A stretch of 23,224 nucleotides of DNA from DATJUF01 sp035524095 (GTDB lineage: Bacteria; Desulfobacterota; Binatia; Binatales; Binataceae), in contig DATKPK010000026.1 in assembly GCA_035524095.1 (NCBI GenBank), forward strand, positions 1 through 23,224, written 5' to 3'. The notes under the pieces are model-generated. The model was not told the origin of the DNA and searched no databases. It worked only from the letters and a program-made list of their open reading frames with translations. This document shows, in pieces, positions 16,626 through 23,224 of the stretch; the stretch's first letter is position 1, and every line of letters begins with the position of its first letter. Made by a program: the position numbers and the translations under genes.

Positions 16626-17576
16626 TTAGGGCTTGAGTGCGCGCATCGCCCGCTTCACCGCGCTCGCCCTATCCTCGCCCACCGGATTCACGAACACGAT
16701 CGCCCATCCGATTCCCGGCGCTGCTAATTCCTGCAACCGCTCACGCACTCGTCCCTCCGATCCCACCAGCAGCGTTGCGTCGATCATCTTGTCCGTTATC
16801 GCAGCAATCGCCGCCTTGCCATCGCCACCCGCCGCACGGATTCCCTCCATCTCCTTGGCAAAGCCCGCATTCGCAAACATGTTTCCGTAGAAGCGCAGTG
16901 CCCCATAGCGTGAAAGCAGCGTACGCGCAGGCTTCCGCGCCAGCTCCAGGTCATCCGAGATAAACGCGGTCGCGAACATCGTCGGCTCGATTTCATTTGG
17001 ATTGCGCCCGGCCTTCTGCGCGCCCTCTGCGATTTCTCCCAACGCCTCTTTGATCCGCGTCGGCGGAAAAAAGTTGAAGATCACTCCATCCGCGATTTCC
17101 CCCGCCAGCCGTACCATCGGCTTGGACACCCCAGCTAGATACAGCGGCACCTTGCCAGTCGTCACCTTCGGATTTGTCTTGCCGCCCTCGAGCATCTTGC
17201 GCAGCGTCGCGACCGTCGCGCGCATCTTCCTCATCGGATCGGCTGGACCACCCATGTCGATTCCGATCGCACTATTGCCCTCGCGATGGCCCGTGCCGAG
17301 TCCCAGGATAAACCGTCCGCCGGTGAATTCATGCAGCGCCGCGACCTCGTTCGCCAGCAGGTTCGGATGGCGCAGGTAGATATTCGTAATCGCCGTGCCG
17401 AGCTTCACCTTATGCGTGTTGAAACCGATTCCCAGCGAGCAGGCCAGCGAATCGTTATTTGCTTCGGTCATGAACACGCCGTCAAACCCGGCATCCTCCG
17501 CCGCCCGCGACCATTCGATAATCGTCTGCATTGGACTGTCGGGCATGATCGAAAAGGCGAGGGCGATTTTAGGCAT
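16626..17576 (-). CDS. LLM-class (luciferase-like) oxidoreductase, possibly F420-dependent
   Basis: 316 residues from ATG 17576, which has AAGGA about 7 bases upstream; an in-frame TTG 21 bases earlier is less likely. The TIM-barrel flavin/F420 family is shown by AEDAGFDGVFMTE near 26-38, KLGTAITNIYLRHP near 58-71 and the GGRFILGLGTGHR nucleotide-binding segment (87-98). The set resembles F420-dependent members (Mer-like), but FMN use cannot be excluded from sequence alone. The substrate is unknown. It shares direction with gfa downstream, so a role in one-carbon or aldehyde chemistry is possible. It is divergent from hisH. Confidence 0.88.
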   Translation of the reverse strand: MPKIALAFSIMPDSPMQTIIEWSRAAEDAGFDGVFMTEANNDSLACSLGIGFNTHKVKLGTAITNIYLRHPNLLANEVAALHEFTGGRFILGLGTGHREGNSAIGIDMGGPADPMRKMRATVATLRKMLEGGKTNPKVTTGKVPLYLAGVSKPMVRLAGEIADGVIFNFFPPTRIKEALGEIAEGAQKAGRNPNEIEPTMFATAFISDDLELARKPARTLLSRYGALRFYGNMFANAGFAKEMEGIRAAGGDGKAAIAAITDKMIDATLLVGSEGRVRERLQELAAPGIGWAIVFVNPVGEDRASAVKRAMRALKP

Positions 17577-17678
17577 GATGAAATCCTTTCGCGGCAAACT
17601 TGTACTTCTTGATAACCGCCCCTGCCGCCAATCGCAACCAAATCTTCAATTTGCCAGTCCCCACCTTACCTCCCCTGT

Positions 17679-17706
17679 TGTTAAAGGCGGCGCGCCCGCT
17701 ATTATT
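17679..17706 (+). promoter_or_regulatory. Candidate promoter for the hisH-hisF-ribH operon
   Basis: TTGTTA (17679-17684) and TATTAT (17701-17706) are separated by 16 bases. The -10 matches 5 of 6 consensus bases. The leader would be about 100 bases. No his-type attenuator (run of His codons plus hairpin) is seen in it. Confidence 0.45.
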
Positions 17707-17813
17707 ACGCTTCCAGGCTCAGTCCTTTGGACTAAGCTCATTAAGGCGAGCATCAAGGCAGAATCCGGGGATAACCAGATGCGCAACCACGCTGAAACTC
17801 CAGTGCAACGCAG

Positions 17814-18428
17814 ATGATCGCGATTGTCGATTACCGGGCCGGCAACCTTACTAGTGTCGCTCACGCCTTGGAGCATTTGGGCCATCGCTGCGAAATCACC
17901 GACCAGCCCGAGCGCATTCGCGCCGCCGATCATGTGATTCTCCCCGGTGTCGGCGCTGCCGGCGCTACAATGGACCATCTGCGCTCGCTCGGCCTCAACA
18001 ACGTCATCCGGAAGGATGTCGTCAAGGCCGGAAAGCCCTTCCTCGGCATCTGTATCGGTATCCAGGTCCTGATGGAGCGCAGTGACGAGGACGACGCTCA
18101 GTGTCTGGGCCTCATCCCCGGCGCCGTCTTGCGCTTCCCTTCAATCGTTGACGGACGCCCCTTCAAAGTTCCGCAAATTGGCTGGAACCGCGTCCGTCAG
18201 ACTGTTCGCCATCCGATCTTCGATGGCGTTTCCGACGACAGTTACTTTTACTTCGTCAATTCCTACTACCCGGTGCCTGCCGAGGAGTCCGACGTGATCG
18301 CGGTCGCCAACTATGGCGTCTCGTTCACCGCCGCGATCGCCCACGACAATATCGTCGCCACCCAGTTCCATCTCGAAAAAAGCGGCGCCGTAGGACTCAG
18401 GATGCTCGATAACTTCTGCCGCTTCTGA
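17814..18428 (+). CDS. hisH: Imidazole glycerol phosphate synthase, glutaminase subunit
   Basis: 204 residues, normal length. Class I glutaminase with nucleophile Cys80 in LGICIGIQ and partners His186 and Glu188 in QFHLEKS. The last motif is normally HPE; here Leu replaces Pro. The enzyme releases ammonia from glutamine and passes it to HisF for the fifth step of histidine synthesis. The start is the canonical short MIAIVDY lead; the ribosome site is weak. It is first in a tight operon, with hisF starting 2 bases after its stop. hisA, which often lies between hisH and hisF, is absent here. Confidence 0.93.
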   Translation: MIAIVDYRAGNLTSVAHALEHLGHRCEITDQPERIRAADHVILPGVGAAGATMDHLRSLGLNNVIRKDVVKAGKPFLGICIGIQVLMERSDEDDAQCLGLIPGAVLRFPSIVDGRPFKVPQIGWNRVRQTVRHPIFDGVSDDSYFYFVNSYYPVPAEESDVIAVANYGVSFTAAIAHDNIVATQFHLEKSGAVGLRMLDNFCRF

Positions 18429-18430
18429 CG

Positions 18431-19216
18431 ATGGTCGCCAAACGCATCATTCCATGCCTCGACGTTCGTGACGGTAAAGTCACCAAGGGCGTGCAGTTCC
18501 TTGAAAACGTTGATGTTGGCGATCCGGTCGCGATGGCCCGCTACTACTATGAACAGGGCGCCGACGAAATTGTTTTCTACGACATCACTGCCTCCAATGA
18601 GCGCCGCGGCATCATGCTCGACGTGGTCCGCGCCGTCGCCCGTGACATCTTCATCCCTTTCAGTGTAGGCGGCGGCCTCCGTACGCTCGAAGATATGCGC
18701 GCGGTCCTTCTGGCCGGTGCCGAAAAGGTCTCCATCGATTCTGGCGCAGTGCGCAATCCCAATCTTATCACCCTTGGCGCTCGCGCCTTCGGCAGCCAAT
18801 GTATTGTGCTCTCGATGCAAGTTCGTCGCGCTGCTTCCCGCGAGCAATTTCCCTCCGGCTATGAAGTCGTGATCGACGGGGGCCGCACTCCAGCCGGCCG
18901 CGACGCTCTCGCATGGGCACGGGAAGGCGCTAAACTCGGCGCCGGGGAGTTATGCATCAACTCGATTGACCGAGATGGCACCAAGCTCGGCTATGACCTC
19001 GCGATTACCCGCCTCATCAGTGAATCGGTGCCGATTCCAGTCATCGCCTCTGGCGGGGCCGGTGAGCCGAAACATCTGCTAGACGCCTTCACCACCGGCG
19101 CTGCCGATGCCGCCATAGTCGCTTCGATTATCCACTACGGCGAGCATCCCATTCCTGACCTGAAGCGTTACTTGAGAAACGCTGGGGTCGAAGTCCGCGA
19201 CCCGGTCGTCGCGTAA
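18431..19216 (+). CDS. hisF: Imidazole glycerol phosphate synthase, cyclase subunit, with altered catalytic residue
   Basis: 261 residues with the (beta/alpha)8 barrel signatures: KRIIPCLDV with catalytic Asp11, GGGLR (80-84), NSIDRDG and IASGGAG phosphate loop. Without gaps in this stretch, residue 130 is Gln (codon CAA, 18818-18820, in LSMQVRR), where characterised HisF proteins have catalytic Asp130 (AID/GMD). The rest is well conserved, so the gene is not decaying. The product normally joins PRFAR and ammonia to give IGP and AICAR. It follows hisH by 2 bases and precedes ribH by 11. Confidence 0.92.
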   Translation: MVAKRIIPCLDVRDGKVTKGVQFLENVDVGDPVAMARYYYEQGADEIVFYDITASNERRGIMLDVVRAVARDIFIPFSVGGGLRTLEDMRAVLLAGAEKVSIDSGAVRNPNLITLGARAFGSQCIVLSMQVRRAASREQFPSGYEVVIDGGRTPAGRDALAWAREGAKLGAGELCINSIDRDGTKLGYDLAITRLISESVPIPVIASGGAGEPKHLLDAFTTGAADAAIVASIIHYGEHPIPDLKRYLRNAGVEVRDPVVA

Positions 19217-19227
19217 AGGAGCGTCCC

Positions 19228-19638
19228 TTGAAAATCGCGTTGGTGGTCTCCGATTTTAACTTTGACGTAACCTCGCTGATGGCCGAGCGGGCGCGCCGCC
19301 ACGCGGAGTTTCTCGGTGCCGAATCCGTCCGTGTTGTGCACATTCCCGGTGTCTATGATATGCCGCTGGCCGCCAAGCGCCTCCTCAAGCGCAAGGACGT
19401 CGACGGCGTCGTTCTGATCGGTGCAGTCATCAAGGGCGACACCAATCACGACGAGTTGATCGCCTCTGCGACTGCGAGCGCCGCTACCAGTCTCTCCCTC
19501 GAATTTGACAAGCCAGTCGGCCTCGGTGTCACCGGCCCTGGGATGGATCGCCTCCAGGCGCTTGATCGTATCGACAACGCCAAGAACGCCGTTGAATCGG
19601 TTATCCGCATGATACGAACACTTAAAGAACTCGAATAA
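19228..19638 (+). CDS. ribH: 6,7-dimethyl-8-ribityllumazine synthase, archaeal-type
   Basis: 136 residues, shorter than the usual bacterial enzyme of about 155. It makes the lumazine precursor of riboflavin from the ribityl-uracil and butanone phosphate. Seen: SDFNFDVT (8-15), IPGVYDMPLA (39-48), GAVIKGDTNHDE (65-76) with catalytic His74, and GVTGPGMDRLQA (100-111). The GPGM form replaces the bacterial GVLTT segment and matches archaeal enzymes such as that of Methanocaldococcus. The start is TTG 19228 with AAAGGAG (19215-19221) 6 bases upstream, overlapping the hisF stop. It is third in the hisH-hisF operon. Confidence 0.92.
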   Translation: MKIALVVSDFNFDVTSLMAERARRHAEFLGAESVRVVHIPGVYDMPLAAKRLLKRKDVDGVVLIGAVIKGDTNHDELIASATASAATSLSLEFDKPVGLGVTGPGMDRLQALDRIDNAKNAVESVIRMIRTLKELE

Positions 19639-19671
19639 CCAACACCTGTTAAGAATCCCTCACTCCCTCAA

Positions 19672-19700
19672 TTGCCGCTTCTCCGCCCCCCTCCTATACT
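19672..19700 (+). promoter_or_regulatory. Candidate sigma-70 promoter for the HTH-TPR gene
   Basis: TTGCCG (19672-19677) and TATACT (19695-19700) are 17 bases apart, the ideal spacing. Initiation near 19707 would leave about 28 bases before the TTG start at 19735 and argues against the longer open frame being translated. Confidence 0.5.
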
Positions 19701-19734
19701 CGCTCCCGTGGTGCCGACGAGGGGAGAGGGCGGG

Positions 19735-20556
19735 TTGAGGACGCGATCACAAACTTTCTCGACAAGGGCGGCTGCGCGCATTCTCGCGGTCCCTGCCCAT
19801 CGTATCCGTTATTGGGTCAAACAAGAGCTGGTTGTTCCCGCTGCTGCACGCGGACGCCGCTACCGCTTCGCCTTCAATGACTTGCTGATGATGCGCCTCG
19901 CGAAAGATCTTTTGCCCACCCGCGGCCGCCTCGAACCGTTCCAGCGATGCTTCGCGAAAGTCAAAAATTTCTTCGAGCCGGACCGCCCTGTCACTTCGCT
20001 GCGCCTCGACACTCTCGATGGCCGCATCGTCGTGCGTGATGGCAACGCTGCGTTCGAAGCTGAAAGCGGCCAGATGCTGCTTCAGTTCCATGCACCCCCG
20101 CGTCCTCTCGGCAAAATAGAAGATCGCTTCGGTCCGGCGCGTGTGCGCGAGCGCTTTGAGGAGACCCGCCAGCTTGCAGAGACCGATCCACTGAAGGCGT
20201 TGACGATTTACAGCGAACTGCTTGCCAACGAGCCGCGTAACTTCGAGGCCCATCTGCGGATGGCCACTGTGCTTGAGCAAGAGGACGATTCGGCCGGCGC
20301 CATCCGCCATCTCCAGGCCGCTGCCGTTATCCTTCCCGGCAATCCCGAAGTGCATCTGCGGCTAGGTGTGCTCTATCGTCGCGTCGGCGATCCCGACAAC
20401 GCGATCGAAAGCCTGTTGCGAGCCGCCGCCTGCGACCCTCTCTCTATCTCAGCCCATCGCAATCTCGCCGAAATCTACGAGGAATCCGGCCGCCGCCGCG
20501 ACGCTCTCCGCCATCTGAGCGCGATCAACCGCCTCAGCCGTGACCACCACTCCTAG
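19735..20556 (+). CDS. MerR-like HTH protein with C-terminal TPR repeats
   Basis: 273 residues from TTG 19735, with GGGGAGAGGG about 5-12 bases upstream; the frame stays open to 19672 but that segment overlaps a likely promoter. The N-terminus (about 7-60) reads as a winged-helix MerR-type domain: FSTRAAARILAVPAHRIRYW, a wing with RGRRYRF, then a DLLMMRLAKDLL helix. A middle region (about 65-130) may be a sensing or linker part. Residues about 151-265 are at least three tetratricopeptide units with the usual A/G/Y/A spacing. The pairing suggests a DNA-binding protein that also docks a partner. It stands alone in its own transcript; targets unknown. Confidence 0.8.
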   Translation: MRTRSQTFSTRAAARILAVPAHRIRYWVKQELVVPAAARGRRYRFAFNDLLMMRLAKDLLPTRGRLEPFQRCFAKVKNFFEPDRPVTSLRLDTLDGRIVVRDGNAAFEAESGQMLLQFHAPPRPLGKIEDRFGPARVRERFEETRQLAETDPLKALTIYSELLANEPRNFEAHLRMATVLEQEDDSAGAIRHLQAAAVILPGNPEVHLRLGVLYRRVGDPDNAIESLLRAAACDPLSISAHRNLAEIYEESGRRRDALRHLSAINRLSRDHHS

Positions 20557-20861
20557 AGTCCGTTCCTCCGGCGGCAGTGGTGATTTGCATGCGACGGCTC
20601 CACGAAACTCTCCGTAATTCTCGCGCCATAGGCTCTGCTGGCAAGGGCGTGTGCGACTAAGTCCGCGAACGTTGCGCTTAAAGCATCCGATCTGCCCGCG
20701 CAAAGAATCTCGATCATTTTGTCGAACTGCTTTGACGGGATGCCTGTCGCCTTTGCGTTTGCACGACCAACGTCGGCAGGCTTAAGCCTGAATCAGAGTA
20801 ACCAATTACTCGCAGCTAGCTTCGTTGTATTCCCCCGCAACCCAACGCTAAGCTTGAGCGT
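20557..20861. other. 305-base intergenic region with two adjacent palindromes
   Basis: No supported gene or RNA is seen. CAGGCTTAAGCCTG (20777-20790) is a perfect 14-base palindrome, and GAGTAA-CCAA-TTACTC (20796-20811) follows 5 bases later. Both lie 50-85 bases before the start at 20862 and may be operator sites. No tRNA-like fold or convincing T-run terminator was found. Confidence 0.4.
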
Positions 20862-21200
20862 ATGGATTCACGCCCGCTCAAGCGCATCGACATTCTGCGC
20901 CATGAGCTGAAAGCTCTCCGCTATATCCTCGACAATTATCACGCCGGTAAACTCGCTGGTTCCGCACTTCCCCCTCGCAACGATTTCCAGGCCGATCAGG
21001 CGCGCGAACTTTACGACGCCATTGTCAGTGCACCGAGCCGCGCGGACGCCGAACGCCACATCGCTGGAATGGAGTTCGACGATGTCGACATCGCTTCATT
21101 CCTCCGTCTAACCGGCGAGCACTACTACACTTATCCAGCGCTGGTCAGCGAGCGCGCGAAGGCGATCCGCGAAGGTACCCTGCGGATCGAAGCCGCCTGA
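20862..21200 (+). CDS. Small soluble protein of unknown function
   Basis: 112 residues, no signal peptide, membrane segment or cysteine. It is predicted helical: an N-terminal KRIDILRHELKALRYILDN helix, a middle DFQADQARELYDAIV helix, and a C-terminal FLRLTGEHYYTYPALV segment rich in Tyr. I recognise no family. ATG 20862 has only a weak purine stretch before it. Its TGA stop overlaps the next ATG by one base (TGATG), so the two are translationally coupled and probably act together. Confidence 0.7.
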   Translation: MDSRPLKRIDILRHELKALRYILDNYHAGKLAGSALPPRNDFQADQARELYDAIVSAPSRADAERHIAGMEFDDVDIASFLRLTGEHYYTYPALVSERAKAIREGTLRIEAA

Positions 21201-21556
21201 TGACTCTCGCGGGCGAACTCCATTTTCTCCTCGACGGCGACGGCGCGCTGATCGCTTTTCAGGAAAAGGACCATTCATGGGCGGGCGCGCTCGCTTTCTC
21301 CAGCGAAGCTGCGGCCCGACGCTTTGCTGATCAAAGCCGTCTCATAGCGGCCGAAATCGCCGCGATTGATACCGCCGATCGCGCAAGCGTCGCCGCCTTG
21401 ATTGGAACCTTAAAACGTCGTCCGATTCGCTACCTGTTGCTCGATCTCGATTATCAAAGCGGTCAATGCCGTCAGATCGATTTCGAGGGTGATAGCTTCG
21501 GTGCAATTACTGACCGCCAGTTCATCGCCGCCGAGCACCAATCGCAACTTGGATAG
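21200..21556 (+). CDS. Small soluble protein of unknown function, coupled to its upstream neighbour
   Basis: 118 residues, acidic, with no signal peptide. It opens with ELHFLLDGDGALIAFQEKD and a WAGALAFSSEAAARRFAD segment that looks like a small alpha/beta domain; a second half contains RRPIRYLLLDLDY. The one-base overlap with the previous stop marks an operon. The ilvA-type gene begins 60 bases later in the same direction and may be part of the same transcript. Family not recognised. Confidence 0.7.
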   Translation: MTLAGELHFLLDGDGALIAFQEKDHSWAGALAFSSEAAARRFADQSRLIAAEIAAIDTADRASVAALIGTLKRRPIRYLLLDLDYQSGQCRQIDFEGDSFGAITDRQFIAAEHQSQLG

Positions 21557-21616
21557 ACCGGCGCACACTCGTTAAATCCCGCCGATCGCATCATTGAGTC
21601 GACTCCTTCAGCCCTA

Positions 21617-22843
21617 ATGACCCTCTCTCTCGAATCCATCGATCAAGCGCGCGAACGGCTTCGAGGCATCATTAAGCCAACTCCGCTGATGCCCAGCGCG
21701 ACGCTTTCTCGTATGCTCGATGCTGACGTCCTGCTCAAGCTCGAAAACCTCCAGCGCACCGGCTCATTCAAGCTTCGCGGTGCCTATAATCGAGTCGCCA
21801 CAATCACGCCCGATGAGGCCGCCCATGGCGTGATCGCCGCCTCGGCTGGTAACCACGGCCAGGCACTTGCCTATGCCGCAACGCGCGCGGGCGTCAAAGC
21901 CACCATCGTGATGCCGCGAACGGCCGCCATCGCCAAAATCGACGCGACCCGAAGTTACGGCCAACAAGTCATTCTCGAGGGCGCTAATTATCAGGAGGCT
22001 CGCGCTGCTGCATGGGCCTTGGGCCAGCGCAACGGAGCGCTTTTCGTTGACGCTTACGACGATCCTTTCGTAATCGAAGGGCAGGGTACTATCGGCCTCG
22101 AAATCGCCGATGAGACTAACGCCGACGTGATGCTCGTACCCGTGGGCGGGGGCGGACTGCTTGCAGGCATCGCGCTGGCTCTCGCCGAGCGCTCACCCAA
22201 TACTGAAGTGATTGGCGTCGAGGCGTCCGGCTCTCCGCAACTAAGCGTCAGCCTTGCCGCCGACGCCCCCTCAGCCATTAGTAGCCCCGTCGACACAATC
22301 GCCGACGGTCTTGCGACCGGACGCATTGGACGGCTGCCGTATGAAATCATTCGCGCGCATGTCCACCGATCCATTGCCGTCAATGATTTCGAAATCGGCG
22401 AGGCGGTCCTGCTGATGCTCGAGCGCATGAAACTCGTCGCCGAGGGCGCCGGCGCCGCCGCTCTTGCCGGAGCGCTCAAGCTCAAGCCTGAATTGCGCGG
22501 CAAACGCGTCGTGGTATGCATCAGCGGCGGCAATATCGATATCAACCTGCTCGATCGCATCATCAGCCATGGCCTTGCTCAGGCCGGCCGTCTCGTCCGT
22601 TTAGGGATCAGTCTTCATGACCGCCCCGGCGAACTGCAAAAGCTGCTCGCTCTAGTCAGCGAATCGGGCGCCAACGTCCACTCGATTGGTCACGACCGCT
22701 CGCGCCGCGACGTTCCGATAACCGGTGCTCTGGTCGAGATGGAACTCGAAACGCGCGGCCCCGATCATGTCAACGAGGTCCTGCGCCGCCTCGAACAAAA
22801 CGGCTATGTAGTCGAAACCCCGCCCAGTCCGACTCGCCGTTAA
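21617..22843 (+). CDS. ilvA: Threonine ammonia-lyase with one ACT domain
   Basis: 408 residues. A PLP enzyme that deaminates threonine to 2-oxobutanoate, the first step of isoleucine synthesis. Lys52 in SFKLRGAYN binds PLP; the SAGNHGQ loop (76-82), the GGGG phosphate loop (177-180) and Ser303 in CISGGN complete the site. The catalytic part runs to about 320; a single ACT domain (about 327-402, LVRLGISLHDRPGEL) gives allosteric control. The layout is that of the short one-ACT form rather than the long two-ACT IlvA, so a catabolic TdcB-like role is possible. No clear Shine-Dalgarno precedes ATG 21617, which fits coupling to the upstream genes. Confidence 0.93.
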   Translation: MTLSLESIDQARERLRGIIKPTPLMPSATLSRMLDADVLLKLENLQRTGSFKLRGAYNRVATITPDEAAHGVIAASAGNHGQALAYAATRAGVKATIVMPRTAAIAKIDATRSYGQQVILEGANYQEARAAAWALGQRNGALFVDAYDDPFVIEGQGTIGLEIADETNADVMLVPVGGGGLLAGIALALAERSPNTEVIGVEASGSPQLSVSLAADAPSAISSPVDTIADGLATGRIGRLPYEIIRAHVHRSIAVNDFEIGEAVLLMLERMKLVAEGAGAAALAGALKLKPELRGKRVVVCISGGNIDINLLDRIISHGLAQAGRLVRLGISLHDRPGELQKLLALVSESGANVHSIGHDRSRRDVPITGALVEMELETRGPDHVNEVLRRLEQNGYVVETPPSPTRR

Positions 22844-22883
22844 GATCTCAAGGACACTATTAACTACATGCAGTAGGCATCAT

Positions 22884-22898
22884 GCGGTCCGGGACCGC
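22884..22898. repeat. Small hairpin between convergent genes
   Basis: GCGGTC-CGG-GACCGC forms a 6-pair stem with a 3-base loop (7 pairs with one base in loop on paper). It lies between the ends of ilvA and the minus-strand gene. No T-run follows on either strand, so terminator function is uncertain. Confidence 0.3.
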
Positions 22899-22933
22899 CA
22901 AGATTCACGATCCAAACCTCTCCCACCTGTTCT

Positions 22934-23224
22934 CTAACTGAACATCGACGCGAGCCAGCCCTTACGCACCATCTTGCCCGCTGGCCGCATCTCCGCGGCG
23001 AGACTCTCCAGCTTTGTGCGGAACGCTTCGTGATCACGCCTTTGCTGTTCCCGCCAATCGGCATCATTGCCCTCGCGCCGCGCGATTTCTTCGCGCGCCG
23101 CTGTCCGGCGCGCGAAGAAATCCTCAAAGGCGCCGCGCACCGCCCGGCACATGGGAGACTTCGGTACGAACGATCCATGACAATGCGGGCAATGGAACAC
23201 CACTCCCGCCTGAAAATGCCGATA
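22934..23224 (-). CDS. Zinc-ribbon-like small protein, 5' end beyond window
   Basis: At least 96 residues; the frame is open through the right edge, so the true start may lie outside. GTG 23203 is the only visible internal start. The beginning of the visible part has a CPHCHG knuckle, followed by another Cys 11 residues after the second knuckle Cys. The rest is a long charged helix rich in Arg, Glu and Ala (about 30-80), ending KGWLASMFS. The Cys knuckle suggests zinc binding; the helix may be a coiled coil. Family not recognised. It is convergent with ilvA. Confidence 0.65.
   Translation of the reverse strand, partial: YRHFQAGVVFHCPHCHGSFVPKSPMCRAVRGAFEDFFARRTAAREEIARREGNDADWREQQRRDHEAFRTKLESLAAEMRPAGKMVRKGWLASMFS

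Noticed and set aside
20557..20861. Possible tRNA, tmRNA or SRP RNA in the 305-base gap
   Set aside because: Short stretches recall SRP RNA, but no cloverleaf, T-loop or conserved SRP tetraloop could be assembled on either strand.
20719..20910. 63-codon plus-strand open frame overlapping the start of the small-protein operon
   Set aside because: It overlaps the better-supported gene at 20862 and the palindromes, and its composition is not protein-like.

Overview
The window is GC-rich, densely coded bacterial chromosome from a Gram-negative organism. It has lipoproteins, an outer-membrane-type barrel protein, SD-led genes and several TTG starts. I see no plasmid, phage, insertion sequence, tRNA, rRNA or CRISPR. 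A YCF48/RND/DUF1302-type envelope cluster, a luciferase-like (LLM, possibly F420-dependent) oxidoreductase, glutathione-linked formaldehyde handling and an archaeal-type lumazine synthase together suggest a little-cultivated delta-proteobacterium-like lineage such as Candidatus Binatota. That placement is inference only; no rRNA is present to test it.

Left edge (1-1284, minus strand): a CE4-type polysaccharide deacetylase followed, 7 bases downstream, by a small exported protein cut by the window edge. A 394-base divergent intergenic region with inverted repeats separates them from the next block.

Envelope block (1679-11051): a periplasmic YCF48/BNR-like propeller protein overlaps the start of an 807-residue MMPL/RND transporter. 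A structured leader (a perfect 10-base Shine-Dalgarno, a 10-codon mini-ORF and two inverted repeats) then leads to a DUF1302-like outer-membrane protein, closed by a strong terminator. Two tandem paralogous lipoproteins follow, the first with its own terminator. Next come a small minus-strand lipoprotein and a divergent exported protein with a Gly/Pro/Ser/Tyr-rich tail. My reading is that YCF48, RND, DUF1302 protein and probably the lipoproteins form a trans-envelope lipid or hydrophobe trafficking system of unknown substrate.

Metabolic block (11139-19638): full-length B12-dependent methionine synthase metH (minus); a repeat-rich intergenic region with six copies of a GAGYCTGCGAGG-like 12-mer; a DUF1499 membrane-anchored protein (plus); then LLM oxidoreductase and gfa (minus). 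Divergent from these is a tight hisH-hisF-ribH operon. HisF carries Gln where the catalytic Asp130 is expected, and RibH is of the archaeal type.

Right block (19735-23224): a MerR-like HTH protein with TPR repeats, two translationally coupled small proteins of unknown function, a threonine ammonia-lyase with one ACT domain, and a minus-strand zinc-ribbon-like protein truncated by the window edge.
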